Counted from the stretch's first letter, positions 15,676-24,987 are shown. The stretch is 64,000 nucleotides of DNA from Entomomonas asaccharolytica (GCF_016653615.1 NZ_CP067393.1:1441673-1505672), one strand, 5' to 3'. Notes: generated by a model from the sequence alone, not told the origin. A program made the numbers and translations.

Positions 15676-16113
15676 ATGGCTGTTTTTGACCCTAAACAAA
15701 TATCTGTAATTATTAACGATGTGCAAATTGAAGATTGGGCTGACGGTTCTGATGTAGTTAGCTATACACGAAATAGTGAACTGGCAACACGCACAGCAGG
15801 CGCAGATGGTACAGGCACGTTTATTATCAATCCAGATAAAGGCTATACATTAGTTATCAAGCTAAAACAAAATAGTCCTGATAATGTGCGTATGCAACAA
15901 ATGCAAAAGCAACAAGAAAACAACCTTAAAACCTTTGGTTTACTCACCTTAGATATTAAAGACTTATTAAATGAAGATGTGGCTTTTGGTAATAAAGGCA
16001 TGTTTACCAACACGCCAGCATTTACTAGGGGCGTTGGTGATAATCCTAGCGAATGGACTATTATTTTTGATAAAGGCGGTATTACTCAAGCCAATGGAGC
16101 ATTTAACGAATGA
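15676..16113 (+). CDS. Tail tube protein (DUF3277)
   Basis: The 145-residue, beta-rich product has the DUF3277 pattern: N-terminal 'FDPKQISVIINDVQIEDWADGSDVVSY', 'GTGTFIINPDKGYTLVIKLKQNSPDN' in the middle and 'VGDNPSEWTIIFDKG' at the end. It forms the inner tube through which DNA passes. AAGGAG lies about 9 bases before the ATG. The chaperone gene starts within its last codons. Confidence 0.88.
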   Translation: MAVFDPKQISVIINDVQIEDWADGSDVVSYTRNSELATRTAGADGTGTFIINPDKGYTLVIKLKQNSPDNVRMQQMQKQQENNLKTFGLLTLDIKDLLNEDVAFGNKGMFTNTPAFTRGVGDNPSEWTIIFDKGGITQANGAFNE

Positions 16114-16499
16114 GAAGTGAACAAACAACTATAGGCGATATTGAATATATCCTTAATGCTGGTACTGCGGTTAAAGCCTTTGAATTAATTAAAAAAGGTG
16201 GCGTATTACTAAAAGGGGCAGATTTAAGCAAGGTTGATAAATCTTCAGGCGGTGAATTAATCTCTATTTTACTAGGCAATCTACAAGAGCCAGTGGTTAA
16301 TGAAATCCAAGATTTTGTGTATAGCAATATCGTGGTAAAAATCCCTAACGGTCAACCTTTTAGATTGCAAGATAAAAAAGATGAACATTTTAACAATTAC
16401 CCTGAACACATGCTGCCTTTATTAGTGAAGGGGGCTAAATTTCAGTTTACCCCTTTTTTCAATTCGTTCAGTCAAATAACGGGCGATCTCAAGCTGTAA
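16110..16499 (+). CDS. Tail assembly chaperone, short (unshifted) product
   Basis: The 129-residue product is encoded between tube and tape measure, the invariant place for the G/GT-type tail chaperones that coat the tape measure during tail assembly. Helical segments alternate with short charged stretches, without membrane segments or signal. A slippery run near its 3' end leads into an open -1 frame (see the fused product), which supports the assignment more strongly than sequence similarity. Confidence 0.82.
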   Translation: MRSEQTTIGDIEYILNAGTAVKAFELIKKGGVLLKGADLSKVDKSSGGELISILLGNLQEPVVNEIQDFVYSNIVVKIPNGQPFRLQDKKDEHFNNYPEHMLPLLVKGAKFQFTPFFNSFSQITGDLKL

Positions 16500-16663
16500 A
16501 AGCCTATCAGACAGATTGGTTTATCTATGCGCCCATAATGCGCTCAATCTGCACCTTGCACGAATTAAGAACAGTCTACGATATAACTGATCTATGCGCT
16601 TTCCATACCGCTATTAGAGAGTGGGACGAAACACAAGCCGAGAATAACCATGATACTAGATGA
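16110..16663 (+). CDS. Tail assembly chaperone, -1 frameshifted long product
   Basis: After the slippery site at 16451-16460 the -1 frame is open for 67 codons to TGA at 16661-16663, just past the tape-measure start codon at 16650. The extension reads like a real protein: 'QFVQSNNGRSQAVKAYQTDW', then 'SICTLHELRTVYDITDLCAF' and an acidic tail. The resulting fusion of about 184 residues matches the lambda GT design, in which the T part binds the tape measure. The 150 bases between the short product's stop and the tape measure would otherwise be empty in a genome with almost no gaps. Confidence 0.8.
16451..16460 (+). promoter_or_regulatory. Programmed -1 ribosomal frameshift site
   Basis: In the zero frame the codons read ACC CCT TTT TTC. 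They contain two overlapping heptamers of the X-XXY-YYZ form: C-CCT-TTT (16451-16457) and T-TTT-TTC (16454-16460). Either lets both tRNAs slip back one base into the open -1 frame. No clear pseudoknot was worked out downstream. Confidence 0.8.
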
Positions 16664-18320
16664 ATTTTTAATTAAACTAGGTGCTATTGCTGACACAAAG
16701 GAAGTTTCAGAGTTTAGCAAGGGATTGCAGAACGTTGGTAAAGTAGCTACTGCCTTAGTAGGCACTATAGGCGGTTTAACTGCTGGTATTACTGCTTTTT
16801 TTGGTTCTGCATTAGGTGGCCTTGATGATTTAGCTAACCTTTCAGCAGATACCAATACCAGTTTATCTTTTATTCAGAAGTTAGGCTATGCAGCGCAATT
16901 ATCAGGGTCATCTGTAGAAGAAGCAAACGCCTCTATTAAAGGATTATCTCAGACAATAGGTGAAGCAGCTAATGGTTTAGGACGAGGTGCAGCCAGTTTT
17001 AAAGCGTTGGGCTTATCAGCTAAAAATGCAGATGGTAGCATTAAGTCAACTGAACAAGTGCTTGGTGAGGTGCAAGCAAAGTTAGTAGGTTTATCAAAAC
17101 AGCAACAGATCAGTCTATTGCAAAAGCTTGGCATTAGTCAGAGCATGGTGCAGTTACTCTCTGATACCACTGGTAAAATGTCCGCTTTAATGGCCGAAGC
17201 TGAAGCATTAGGGATTGTTACAGCTGAAGGAGCTGATGCGGCTGGCGAATATAATGACGCAATAGATAGATTAAGATTAGTTACAGGTGCATTAAGAACT
17301 AATATTGCAGTAGGGCTTGCGCCTGCTTTAACAGACATGGCAAATCGCTTTAAAAACTGGTTAGTGGTTAATAAGGACTTAATCAGAGACGGTTTAGAAA
17401 AGACTGTCAAATTTATACTTGCCATGTTTCAGGCTATTGTTAATTTTGTTACTGCACTTTATAAAGTAATAGATGCAACAATAGGCTGGAAAGCAGCACT
17501 AGTCATTCTGATGGCAATCTTGATTAAAGTTAAATTTGCCATGATAGCCGCCTTTGCTGTTAATCCTATTACATGGATAGTTCTTGCTATTGTTGGATTA
17601 ATTGCCTTAATAGATGATTTTATTACCTACTTAGAAGGTGGTGAATCATTTTTTGGTGACTATTGGAAACCATTTGCTGATGCACTAGCATCAATAAAGC
17701 CTATTCTGGACAAATTAAAGCCTATTATTGATGCGGTTTTTTCCTTGATGGGTAAATGGGTTACCTTTTTAGGAAGCCTTATTATTTCAGTATTTAAGCG
17801 TGTTGCTACAGCTATTCAAGTATTGGTTGGCATTATTGCTTCTATAGCCGATACCTTTAGAACAGTAGCTGATGTAGCAAGTGAAGTCTTTCAAGGTATT
17901 GCTGATTTTGTTGGCACAGTATGGGAATACATCAGCGAGGCAGGCAAGCCAGTTATTGACTTCTTTATGAATGCAGTAAATTCAGTATTTGCAGCAGTTG
18001 ATAAGGTTAGAGGATTCTTTAGTAAAGTAATAGGCGGCATTAAGAATGGTATTAAGGCAGTAACAGGAGAAGTTGAAACAACTGTTAATAACAATGTATC
18101 AGGAGCAGTTGACATTGCTCAAAATGCTTCAGCTTATGCTAATAACTCAGCACAGCCTTCAATCCCTGCTAGATACGAAAGAACTATCCAAAATAACCAA
18201 GATGTAAAAATCAATATTTCAACTTCTGATCCTGTGGTTGCTGGTAAAACAGCAGCAAGTGAATTAACGCGTCAACAAAGACTTTCGCAACGTAACAATG
18301 GAGGGGCTACAGCTTATTAA
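16650..18320 (+). CDS. Tail tape measure protein
   Basis: The 556-residue product has an N-terminal coiled/helical part, hydrophobic segments at about 285-330 ('VILMAILIKVKFAMIAAFAVN'-like) and long Ala/Ile/Val-rich helices, all typical of tape measures. It sets tail length and is ejected on infection. By the usual 1.5 angstrom per residue rule it would give a tail of about 80 nm, an inference. The start lies inside the -1 chaperone frame. Confidence 0.88.
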   Translation: MILDEFLIKLGAIADTKEVSEFSKGLQNVGKVATALVGTIGGLTAGITAFFGSALGGLDDLANLSADTNTSLSFIQKLGYAAQLSGSSVEEANASIKGLSQTIGEAANGLGRGAASFKALGLSAKNADGSIKSTEQVLGEVQAKLVGLSKQQQISLLQKLGISQSMVQLLSDTTGKMSALMAEAEALGIVTAEGADAAGEYNDAIDRLRLVTGALRTNIAVGLAPALTDMANRFKNWLVVNKDLIRDGLEKTVKFILAMFQAIVNFVTALYKVIDATIGWKAALVILMAILIKVKFAMIAAFAVNPITWIVLAIVGLIALIDDFITYLEGGESFFGDYWKPFADALASIKPILDKLKPIIDAVFSLMGKWVTFLGSLIISVFKRVATAIQVLVGIIASIADTFRTVADVASEVFQGIADFVGTVWEYISEAGKPVIDFFMNAVNSVFAAVDKVRGFFSKVIGGIKNGIKAVTGEVETTVNNNVSGAVDIAQNASAYANNSAQPSIPARYERTIQNNQDVKINISTSDPVVAGKTAASELTRQQRLSQRNNGGATAY

Positions 18321-18321
18321 T

Positions 18322-19059
18322 ATGCTTACTATCTCCAATAGAAGAATAGGTGCAATTACTCTTGATGTAACAACCAGTGAAGAACATGAATCAACACTAA
18401 GGATTACTGATAATCCTATTGAGTCAGGGGCGGTTATTTCAGATCATGCAGTGGTTGAGCCTAAACAGATCAATATTGAGGGTATTGTTGTTGATTATGA
18501 GCCTAGTAATGGCTTTGCTAGTTCACAAAGTAATTTAGCGGTAAGAGGAACGCCAGACTTTGTTGATAATATCTCATTCAATGGGTTATTAAATAAAGCA
18601 TTTACAGCTATTACACAATTCAAAATGACTAATATTGCTAATACTTGGAACTATACCAAAGCCGATAATATTAGACCATTAGGCAATCAAAATAATAGCT
18701 CTGGTTATGATCTCTCCACCTCTAACAATGCACGAATAAGCACTATTCAACAAGAATTAGAGCGTATTCAGGGAAGCGGTGAAACAATTGAGATTAATAC
18801 AGGTACTAAACTGTATAAAAATATGTTATTACCTTTAGTGAGTGTTACTCAAACGCTAGACGGTTCAGCCACAGTTAGAGTAAATGCAAGAGAAATTATT
18901 ATTGTAGAAACTCAATCAATTAGTGGTTTATCTGGTTTATTGCAATCAGGGCGAACAGCCATACAAACAGCAGCAAAAGTAGTGAAAGGTGAAGTAAATA
19001 CACAGGACGCACCTAATAAAGAATCATTAATTAAAACTGCTTTAGGGTTTGGATTATGA
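18322..19059 (+). CDS. Baseplate protein, Dit-like
   Basis: The 245-residue product begins 'MLTISNRRIGAITLDVTTSE', the typical start of Dit-like N-terminal domains in baseplates of this phage group, followed by 'NPIESGAVISDHAVVEPKQINIEG'. It would link the tube end with the hub. An ATG eight codons upstream (18298) is possible but overlaps the tape measure; the family start favours 18322. The last codons overlap the next gene by four bases. Confidence 0.78.
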   Translation: MLTISNRRIGAITLDVTTSEEHESTLRITDNPIESGAVISDHAVVEPKQINIEGIVVDYEPSNGFASSQSNLAVRGTPDFVDNISFNGLLNKAFTAITQFKMTNIANTWNYTKADNIRPLGNQNNSSGYDLSTSNNARISTIQQELERIQGSGETIEINTGTKLYKNMLLPLVSVTQTLDGSATVRVNAREIIIVETQSISGLSGLLQSGRTAIQTAAKVVKGEVNTQDAPNKESLIKTALGFGL

Positions 19060-19391
19060 GACAAATACCAGTGGGGACAGAAAGCCCCCAAGAAATTACC
19101 ATTAACTACAACAACGAGCGATTAACCTTAACTTTCACCTTTAGCCCCGTTGGTAAGTTATGGGTATTTGATCTATATAACGAAATTACACAGCAATTTA
19201 TTGCGCAAGGACTCTCTTTAGTGGTGGGTATTCCCATACTTTATAGATCGCCTACTGATTATTATCTGTGGGTTGAAGATGAAAGCAGCAATGATGTAGA
19301 CCCTTTCTCTATTGATTGCTTGGGTAATCGTTGCAAGCTCTTTATAGGAGATAAACAAGAAATCTATGAGGCAATTCAACAGGCAGTATAG
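19056..19391 (+). CDS. Baseplate plug protein (DUF6983)
   Basis: The 111-residue product is beta-rich, begins 'MRQIPVGTESPQEITINYNNERLTLTF' in pattern and contains 'GIPILYRSPTDYYLWVED', which match the plug proteins that fill the baseplate hub of related myoviruses. It overlaps the Dit-like gene by four bases and the hub gene by 26. Confidence 0.75.
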   Translation: MRQIPVGTESPQEITINYNNERLTLTFTFSPVGKLWVFDLYNEITQQFIAQGLSLVVGIPILYRSPTDYYLWVEDESSNDVDPFSIDCLGNRCKLFIGDKQEIYEAIQQAV

Positions 19392-20235
19392 GTTAGAAAT
19401 AGGCAACCTATTAGAAGGCATTGCTATCGACAAGTTAAGGGTTTCATTCGATATTGAAAAATCACTAAATCCTACCCCTAATCCAGCTAATATTAAAATC
19501 TGGAATCTAAGTCGCTCCAACATGAACAAGATTTTAGCTAAAGAGTATACTAATGTTAGGCTATTTGTTGGCTATGGTGAGCTAAGAGCAATCTTTAGTG
19601 GCAATATTATTAAATCCAAAGTAGTTAGGGATGATTTAGACTTTATTGTTGAAATTGAAGTAGGTGATGGTGATGAGGATTTACAAAATGCTAGCATATC
19701 AGAAACATTAGCAGAGGGCAGTGACGATTACGAGGCAATAGATAGAGCCTTATTAACCATGCCCTTAACGCAAAAAGGGATTATTTACTTACCTAAAAAT
19801 AAAAAGAAACCACGTGAAAAAACACTGTGCGGTAATAGCAAAGATATTATTGACCAAGTAGCTAAACAAAATGGCTGTGACTGGTCAATTCAAGATGGGC
19901 TTTTACACGTTATCCCATCAAGCCATGTATTACCAAGTGAAGCAGTTTATATCTCACAAGATACAGGCATGATTGGTTCGCCAGAAGATACAGGTGACGG
20001 CTTAGAAGTTAAGTGTTTGTTAAATCCAGCATTAACTTGTGGCGGTATGATTCGCCTTAAATCAATACTAAGCTTTTTTAATGGTGATTATAAAATTACC
20101 AACTTAAAAATATCAGGTGATGCTTTAGGCGGTGATTGGACTTGCACCATTACCACAGCCAAAGGCGAATATAAGAAAGTAACCATTGAGGAAAAAGAGC
20201 AACAGCAACGAGGGGAAACTGATGAGCAATTATAG
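19366..20235 (+). CDS. Baseplate hub protein (gp27-like)
   Basis: The 289-residue product has 'DKLRVSFDIEKSLNPTPNPANIKIWNLS' near its N-terminus, a pattern common to hub proteins that join the tube to the spike, and a C-terminal beta domain with 'GDYKITNLKISGDALGGDWTCTI'. It lies between plug and spike genes. The spike gene starts inside its last codons. Confidence 0.8.
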   Translation: MRQFNRQYRLEIGNLLEGIAIDKLRVSFDIEKSLNPTPNPANIKIWNLSRSNMNKILAKEYTNVRLFVGYGELRAIFSGNIIKSKVVRDDLDFIVEIEVGDGDEDLQNASISETLAEGSDDYEAIDRALLTMPLTQKGIIYLPKNKKKPREKTLCGNSKDIIDQVAKQNGCDWSIQDGLLHVIPSSHVLPSEAVYISQDTGMIGSPEDTGDGLEVKCLLNPALTCGGMIRLKSILSFFNGDYKITNLKISGDALGGDWTCTITTAKGEYKKVTIEEKEQQQRGETDEQL

Positions 20236-20776
20236 TTGGGATAATCCTTCCGCCAATTCACAAATGGCAAGTGCAACCGATGAAGCCTTACTAAAAGTAA
20301 ACACAATTATGCCTGCTCGAATTATCGAATTTGATGATAAATCACAACTGGCCAAAGTGCAGCCATTAATTGATCGTGTAATGAAAGATGGTACTACTCA
20401 ACCTTATCCAGTATTAGCTAGTGTTCCAGTAGAATTTCCCAGTGGTGGCGGTTTTACTCTGACTTTTCCAATTAAAGCAGGGGATGATTGTGAGCTATCA
20501 ATTAACCAGCGCTGTATAGATGGTTATTTAGAAACTGGCGAACAGCGACCACCTGAAGAATATAGGATTTTCCATCTTTCTGATGCAGTAGCAAGAGTAG
20601 GTATAAGACCAAAAACCAGACCTATAGAAAATTTTGCAACAGATGGTGTTGAGTTAAGAAATGAAGCGGGTACAGCCTATTTTAGAATTAATGATAAAGG
20701 TGAATTAGTGATTAAAGCAGCAGTTATTCGCATGGTTGGCGAAGTTACCAATGAGGACGAGGAAGATGAAAGTTAG
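20222..20776 (+). CDS. Baseplate spike, Gp138 N-terminal domain family
   Basis: The 184-residue product has an OB-like Gp138 domain ('IMPARIIEFDDKSQLAKVQPLI', 'FPIKAGDDCELSINQRCIDGY') and a short beta-helical end ('LRNEAGTAYFRINDKGELVIKA'), like the membrane-piercing spikes of P2 and phi92. The ATG at 20222 has AGGGG at a spacing of 6-7 and overlaps the hub stop by 14 bases; a start 12 codons upstream lacks such a site. No zinc/iron-binding tip motif (HxH) is seen at the end. Confidence 0.85.
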   Translation: MSNYSWDNPSANSQMASATDEALLKVNTIMPARIIEFDDKSQLAKVQPLIDRVMKDGTTQPYPVLASVPVEFPSGGGFTLTFPIKAGDDCELSINQRCIDGYLETGEQRPPEEYRIFHLSDAVARVGIRPKTRPIENFATDGVELRNEAGTAYFRINDKGELVIKAAVIRMVGEVTNEDEEDES

Positions 20777-21113
20777 GCGTGTAGATGCCAATAACGATTG
20801 GACTTTTGGTAGAGGTTTAGCTAACTATGCAGATACAACAGAATCAGCGGCACAACGAGTAAAAACAAGATTGCAAAGCTTTGTAAATGACTGGTTTCTT
20901 GATCTTGAACATGGTCTAAATTGGCTACCTAACATGGAAAGGCCAGCTAATCTTAATGCTATTGAAAACAGTGTTAAAAGTTGCATTTTAAACACAACAG
21001 ATATTATTGAAATTATCTCTTTTGAAATGATTACTAACGAAAACCGACAGCTTCAGATCATAACCACTGTAAAAGATAGATTTGATAACGAAACACAAAT
21101 AATTACTGACTGA
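20766..21113 (+). CDS. Baseplate wedge protein (gp25/W-like)
   Basis: The 115-residue product has the layout of gp25-like wedge proteins: 'DWTFGRGLANYADTTESAAQRVKTRLQSF' near the start, 'WFLDLEHGLNWLPNM' in the middle, and a C-terminal strand pair. The wedge initiates sheath assembly on the baseplate. The ATG at 20766 follows GAGGAAG and overlaps the spike end by 11 bases. Confidence 0.82.
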   Translation: MKVRRVDANNDWTFGRGLANYADTTESAAQRVKTRLQSFVNDWFLDLEHGLNWLPNMERPANLNAIENSVKSCILNTTDIIEIISFEMITNENRQLQIITTVKDRFDNETQIITD

Positions 21114-21120
21114 GGTAGTC

Positions 21121-22269
21121 ATGGGGCAATTAACAAATCAGGGCTATGTAAAAGAATCATTAGATCAAATAATCACTAACCTAGAAAATGGTTTTAAACA
21201 AATCTATGGGGCAGAAATTAATATTGACCCTGATAGTCCAGATGGTCAAATGATTGGTATTTTTGCACAAGCCAAAGCAGATATTGAAGAAATAGCATAT
21301 AGTATCTACAAAGCATTAGACCCTAATCACGCATCAGGCGCATGGTTAGAGCAATGTGCAGATTATGCAGCTATTACCAGAAAAAAAGCCAATTACAGCT
21401 ATTTAAGAAATGTAATCTTAATAGGTACAGCAGGCGCATTAATCCCAACGGGAACAATGGTCTCAGATAGCACCAAAACAAGATGGGTATTACAAGCCCC
21501 AATTACTTTAGGTGTAGATGGTTCAGGGCGTGGCGATTTTAGAAGTGTAGAGCCAGGTGCATATAATCCAGCAGAACAACAACTAAAAATAGAAACCTTA
21601 ATACTTGGGTTATCTACTGTCACCATGTTAGAGCCTGCTACTATAGGCGAAGATGAAGAAACAGACCCACAACTTAGGGCAAGGTTATTTGTTACACGGT
21701 CTAAGCCTGCAAAAAATAGTGCAGATGGTACAGAAGCAAATTTAAGAGAATTGGCAGGGGTTGTTGATGTAACTTATTTAGAAAATATAACAGATTACAC
21801 TGATAGTAATGGATTACCGCCTCATTCAGTCAACTTTATTGTGGATGGGGGCAATGAACAGGCAATTGCTGAAATTATCTACAACAGAAAACCAGGTGGA
21901 ACAAACTTACTTGGTGACATAGAAATTGAAGTAATAGATGGTGGAGGCAGAAAGCGCAAAGTATGGTTTGATCGTCCTCATGTGGTGTATTGCGCATTAA
22001 CATTAACTGTTGTTAGAAATGAAAAATTTCAACAAATAGATGTGGACGGAATAAAACAAGCTATCAATAGTTATGTATTTAAAATTGGTGAAGATGTTTT
22101 ATTAAGCCGATTATTTACGCCCATTAATACCGTTGCAGGATTTTGGGTTAAAGATATAAAAATAGGTATACAGGGCGAGACTTTAGGCCAGCAAAATATT
22201 GAAATTGACGCAAGGTCAAGAGCTAGGTTTTTAATTGAAAATATAGAGGTAATCATTGATGAATTATGA
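21121..22269 (+). CDS. Baseplate J protein (gp47-like)
   Basis: The 382-residue product has the Baseplate_J signature: 'YGAEINIDPDSPDGQMIGIFAQAKADIEEI' near residues 24-54, 'ALDPNHASGAWLEQCADYAAITRK' and 'GTMVSDSTKTRWVLQ'. It forms the outer wedge of the baseplate and bridges to the fibres. The downstream DUF2612 gene overlaps its end by 11 bases. Confidence 0.92.
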   Translation: MGQLTNQGYVKESLDQIITNLENGFKQIYGAEINIDPDSPDGQMIGIFAQAKADIEEIAYSIYKALDPNHASGAWLEQCADYAAITRKKANYSYLRNVILIGTAGALIPTGTMVSDSTKTRWVLQAPITLGVDGSGRGDFRSVEPGAYNPAEQQLKIETLILGLSTVTMLEPATIGEDEETDPQLRARLFVTRSKPAKNSADGTEANLRELAGVVDVTYLENITDYTDSNGLPPHSVNFIVDGGNEQAIAEIIYNRKPGGTNLLGDIEIEVIDGGGRKRKVWFDRPHVVYCALTLTVVRNEKFQQIDVDGIKQAINSYVFKIGEDVLLSRLFTPINTVAGFWVKDIKIGIQGETLGQQNIEIDARSRARFLIENIEVIIDEL

Positions 22270-22912
22270 TGATCTTCTTATATGGCAATATCAAGATAAA
22301 CCAAAAGCCAGAGCCACTATAAAACTCTTAGCTGATGAACTTAACAAGTCATTAACGGGGCTATTATCTATTCCTGAAGCGTTAAATATCAATATAGCAA
22401 CAGGAAAGAATCTTGATCTTATTGGAGTAAGGGTAGGGCAATCCAGAGTATTAAAAGACTTTGCTCCACGTGCTTTATTTGGCTTTGTACAAACGCCTGA
22501 AGGGTTGGGTTTTTCTAAAAAAGGCTCTGGCGGTGGTGTATTTTATAGATACGGTGATCCTTATCTACAATCGGTCGTATTAAGTGATGATGATTATAGG
22601 TTTTTGATTAAGTGTCGTATAGCAAAGAACTATCAAACAGGCACAATTCCAGATATTGAGAATATGTTGAATTTTCTATTTGAAGAGGGTTCTGCCGCTT
22701 TTGATGGTTATGACATGTCGATTAATGTTGTGATACGCGGCAACAATATAGCACCTTTTAAAAGATATGCAGTGACACAGCTAGACATGCTACCACGTCC
22801 TGAAGGGGTAAGAATTAAGTTTTATATTGGCGCACCAGTCAATGCATTTGGCTTCTATGGTGCTAAAGGTGCGAAAGGTTTTAATGAAGGAATTTTTGCG
22901 AGGTATTTATGA
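22259..22912 (+). CDS. Baseplate/tail protein, DUF2612
   Basis: The 217-residue product starts 'MNYDDLLIWQYQDKPKARATIKLLADELN' in pattern and has 'ALNINIATGKNLDLIGVRVGQ', the DUF2612 signature, a family that occupies the place of P2 gpI. It probably connects wedge and fibre. The C-terminus ends 'FGFYGAKGAKGFNEGIF', rich in glycine. The ATG at 22259 is preferred over an adjacent TTG. Confidence 0.85.
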   Translation: MNYDDLLIWQYQDKPKARATIKLLADELNKSLTGLLSIPEALNINIATGKNLDLIGVRVGQSRVLKDFAPRALFGFVQTPEGLGFSKKGSGGGVFYRYGDPYLQSVVLSDDDYRFLIKCRIAKNYQTGTIPDIENMLNFLFEEGSAAFDGYDMSINVVIRGNNIAPFKRYAVTQLDMLPRPEGVRIKFYIGAPVNAFGFYGAKGAKGFNEGIFARYL

Positions 22913-23820
22913 TTTATAACAGACCTGATGAAAATGTTTTTGCATCAACAGCTAAGTCAGGAGAAGTTGAGGACTTTCCAGATATTTTGAGAGGTTGGGG
23001 TTTAACCTTTGACCAGACAGGCGGTATTCCACCTATGGAATGGTTTAACGCTTTAGGGTTAAGAACTGACCAAGCAATTCAATACTTTTTACAAAATGGT
23101 ATTGCTGAATGGGCAACAGAAACAGACTATCCTGTAGGGGCTTATGTTCGCTTTAATAATAAAGTATGGCGAGCAAAAGCAAGAAACTCAGCTAATCAGC
23201 CAAGTACAAGTAATGCCAACTGGGAGCAAGCAGCTTTAACACTTGATGAAGTAAAATCATTGATTCCAACACTCATGACACAGGAAGAACTGGATGCTGG
23301 TACATCAACTACACCAAAAACTGTTAATGCTGCATTATTAAAAACGATTACAAATAAAATAGTCACTGAATTTGCTACAGATGAAGAAACTCAAGAGGGA
23401 GTTATTACTGATAAAATGGTAAGCCCTGCTGGATTAGCTTCTGTTATCGCTACAACTGAAAAGCGTGGTTTAATTCAAATAGCCACAGATGAAGAAGTTG
23501 CCAGTGGTGTTAACGATACAAAAGCTGTTACACCTGCTTCATGGAAAAACAATGAAAAACAGATAGGTCATAACCAAACATGGGTAAATATGGCATCAGA
23601 ACGTCAAATTAATGTTTCATATACTAATAATACTGGAAAGCCAATACAAATATACGTATGCGCTGACATTGCTACAGGTGCATTAGTCATAGACAGGGTT
23701 AGTCTAAGCCTTGCAGATTCGGCAGGCTATACTTTCGTAAGCGCAATTATTCCAGAAGGATCTACTTACAGAATTAAAGGTGCGCAGAATGTTATTGTTA
23801 GCTGGGGAGAACTAAGATGA
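22909..23820 (+). CDS. Tail fibre protein
   Basis: The 303-residue product has an N-terminal attachment part, then '[26 protein letters not shown]' at about 75-100, which resembles a small carbohydrate-binding domain, then fibre repeats ('ATDEETQEG' and '[10 protein letters not shown]' with 'VSPAGLAS' / 'VTPASWKN'), and a beta-rich tip. It would recognise the host surface. It is short for a fibre, so other fibre parts may be absent or this may be a spike-like fibre. Confidence 0.85.
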   Translation: MIYNRPDENVFASTAKSGEVEDFPDILRGWGLTFDQTGGIPPMEWFNALGLRTDQAIQYFLQNGIAEWATETDYPVGAYVRFNNKVWRAKARNSANQPSTSNANWEQAALTLDEVKSLIPTLMTQEELDAGTSTTPKTVNAALLKTITNKIVTEFATDEETQEGVITDKMVSPAGLASVIATTEKRGLIQIATDEEVASGVNDTKAVTPASWKNNEKQIGHNQTWVNMASERQINVSYTNNTGKPIQIYVCADIATGALVIDRVSLSLADSAGYTFVSAIIPEGSTYRIKGAQNVIVSWGELR

Positions 23821-24197
23821 GAGATACAGATGTAATAGAAGTTAAGTACTTTAAAGATAGCGAAAATATGCTCTATGCAATTGATATTATGCCAATCAAT
23901 AAGGAATCTTGGGAAAGTGAAATAAAAGAAGGTTGGGCAGCTATTTCAAAGGAAGAGCTTGACGAATTGTTAAAAAACACGCCAACTGAAGAAGAATCCA
24001 TTTTTAAAAGAGATAGTTTATTGAAAGAAGTGTCTTTAAGAATAGCTCCACTCCAAGATTCTGTTGATCTTGATATAGCAACAGATGAAGAGGTTAGTAA
24101 ATTAAATGAATGGAAGAAATATAGGGTATTGCTTAATAGAATAGAAAGCCAGCCTGATTATCCTAATAATATAGACTGGCCTGAAATGCCCAATTAA
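23817..24197 (+). CDS. Tail fibre assembly chaperone (Tfa-like)
   Basis: The 126-residue product ends with '[28 protein letters not shown]', the typical C-terminus of caudoviral Tfa proteins, which help fold the fibre tip. The middle is acidic and helical. It overlaps the fibre gene by four bases. A stretch '[11 protein letters not shown]' resembles a fibre repeat (see findings). Confidence 0.87.
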   Translation: MRDTDVIEVKYFKDSENMLYAIDIMPINKESWESEIKEGWAAISKEELDELLKNTPTEEESIFKRDSLLKEVSLRIAPLQDSVDLDIATDEEVSKLNEWKKYRVLLNRIESQPDYPNNIDWPEMPN

Positions 24198-24204
24198 TAA
24201 AAAA

Positions 24205-24987
24205 TTATTGAATCACTTTTTGTTTCAATATCAGCTCAAAATTTATTTTTGTATGTGTATAATCAACAACTGTTTGGATATCAATTATTTCTTCATCAAG
24301 ATTATATATGTCATATAATTTTAGAGCTGTTGATAAATGTTTTATTATTTCGTCTTTCTCTTCAGCCCAAAATGAAGGATGTAATGACAATAATATTGTC
24401 AGATTTTTAACAGTTGATAAGTAGATTAAATCATTAACTATATATTTTTCAGCACCTTCAATATCGATCTTAACAATGTTGAAATTTTCTATTTTGTTTT
24501 CAAGAATAATATCTGTAATAGTCTTAGATAAAATTTTGAATCCGTCTCCTTCTAAGCTGAAAGACTTAGTAGAAGAGTCGTTTTCGTTTAATGGCTCACC
24601 AAAGGATACAATGCTGTTAGATTCAAAATAAACACAGTTATTGATTAATGTAACTTTATCTAATAATAAATTGTTATAACAATTCTTCTTTAATGTATGG
24701 AAATTCAAAGGATCAGCTTCAACAGCATATATTTTATTGGGATTATTTGCATAGCCTATTAATACAGTAGGCCCTATCCAGGTTCCTATATCAATAATGT
24801 TTTTATCTGGTCGCGTATATTTTTTGAAAAATCTTTTTGTTTGAAGTTCCCAGTCTTTATTAAAACTATCCCAAAATTGATCTAAATTTACATTAAATTT
24901 GAATCCATTTATAACAGCTTCATCACAAGGGGTAACTGTTTGTTTTTTCTTCTTTTTATAGTTCTTAATTAGTCTTCTAAGTCCCAT
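24205..24987 (-). CDS. FkbM-family methyltransferase
   Basis: The 260-residue product has a class I SAM-binding motif at 63-75 ('NIIDIGTWIGPTV'), Glu90 in 'YAVEADP', and the FkbM motif 'IVKIDIEGAE' at 171-180. FkbM enzymes O-methylate hydroxyl groups, often on sugars of polysaccharides or glycolipids. AAAGG precedes the ATG. It faces the fibre chaperone gene tail to tail with seven bases between them, and its AT-rich codons differ a little from the phage genes. A role in altering the host surface after lysogeny is inferred from its place next to the fibre genes. Confidence 0.85.
   Translation of the reverse strand: MGLRRLIKNYKKKKKQTVTPCDEAVINGFKFNVNLDQFWDSFNKDWELQTKRFFKKYTRPDKNIIDIGTWIGPTVLIGYANNPNKIYAVEADPLNFHTLKKNCYNNLLLDKVTLINNCVYFESNSIVSFGEPLNENDSSTKSFSLEGDGFKILSKTITDIILENKIENFNIVKIDIEGAEKYIVNDLIYLSTVKNLTILLSLHPSFWAEEKDEIIKHLSTALKLYDIYNLDEEIIDIQTVVDYTHTKINFELILKQKVIQ

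Noticed and set aside
16442-16550. +1 frame reading through the chaperone slip site
   Set aside because: The +1 frame meets TAA within seven codons of the slippery run, so only the -1 frame can extend the protein.
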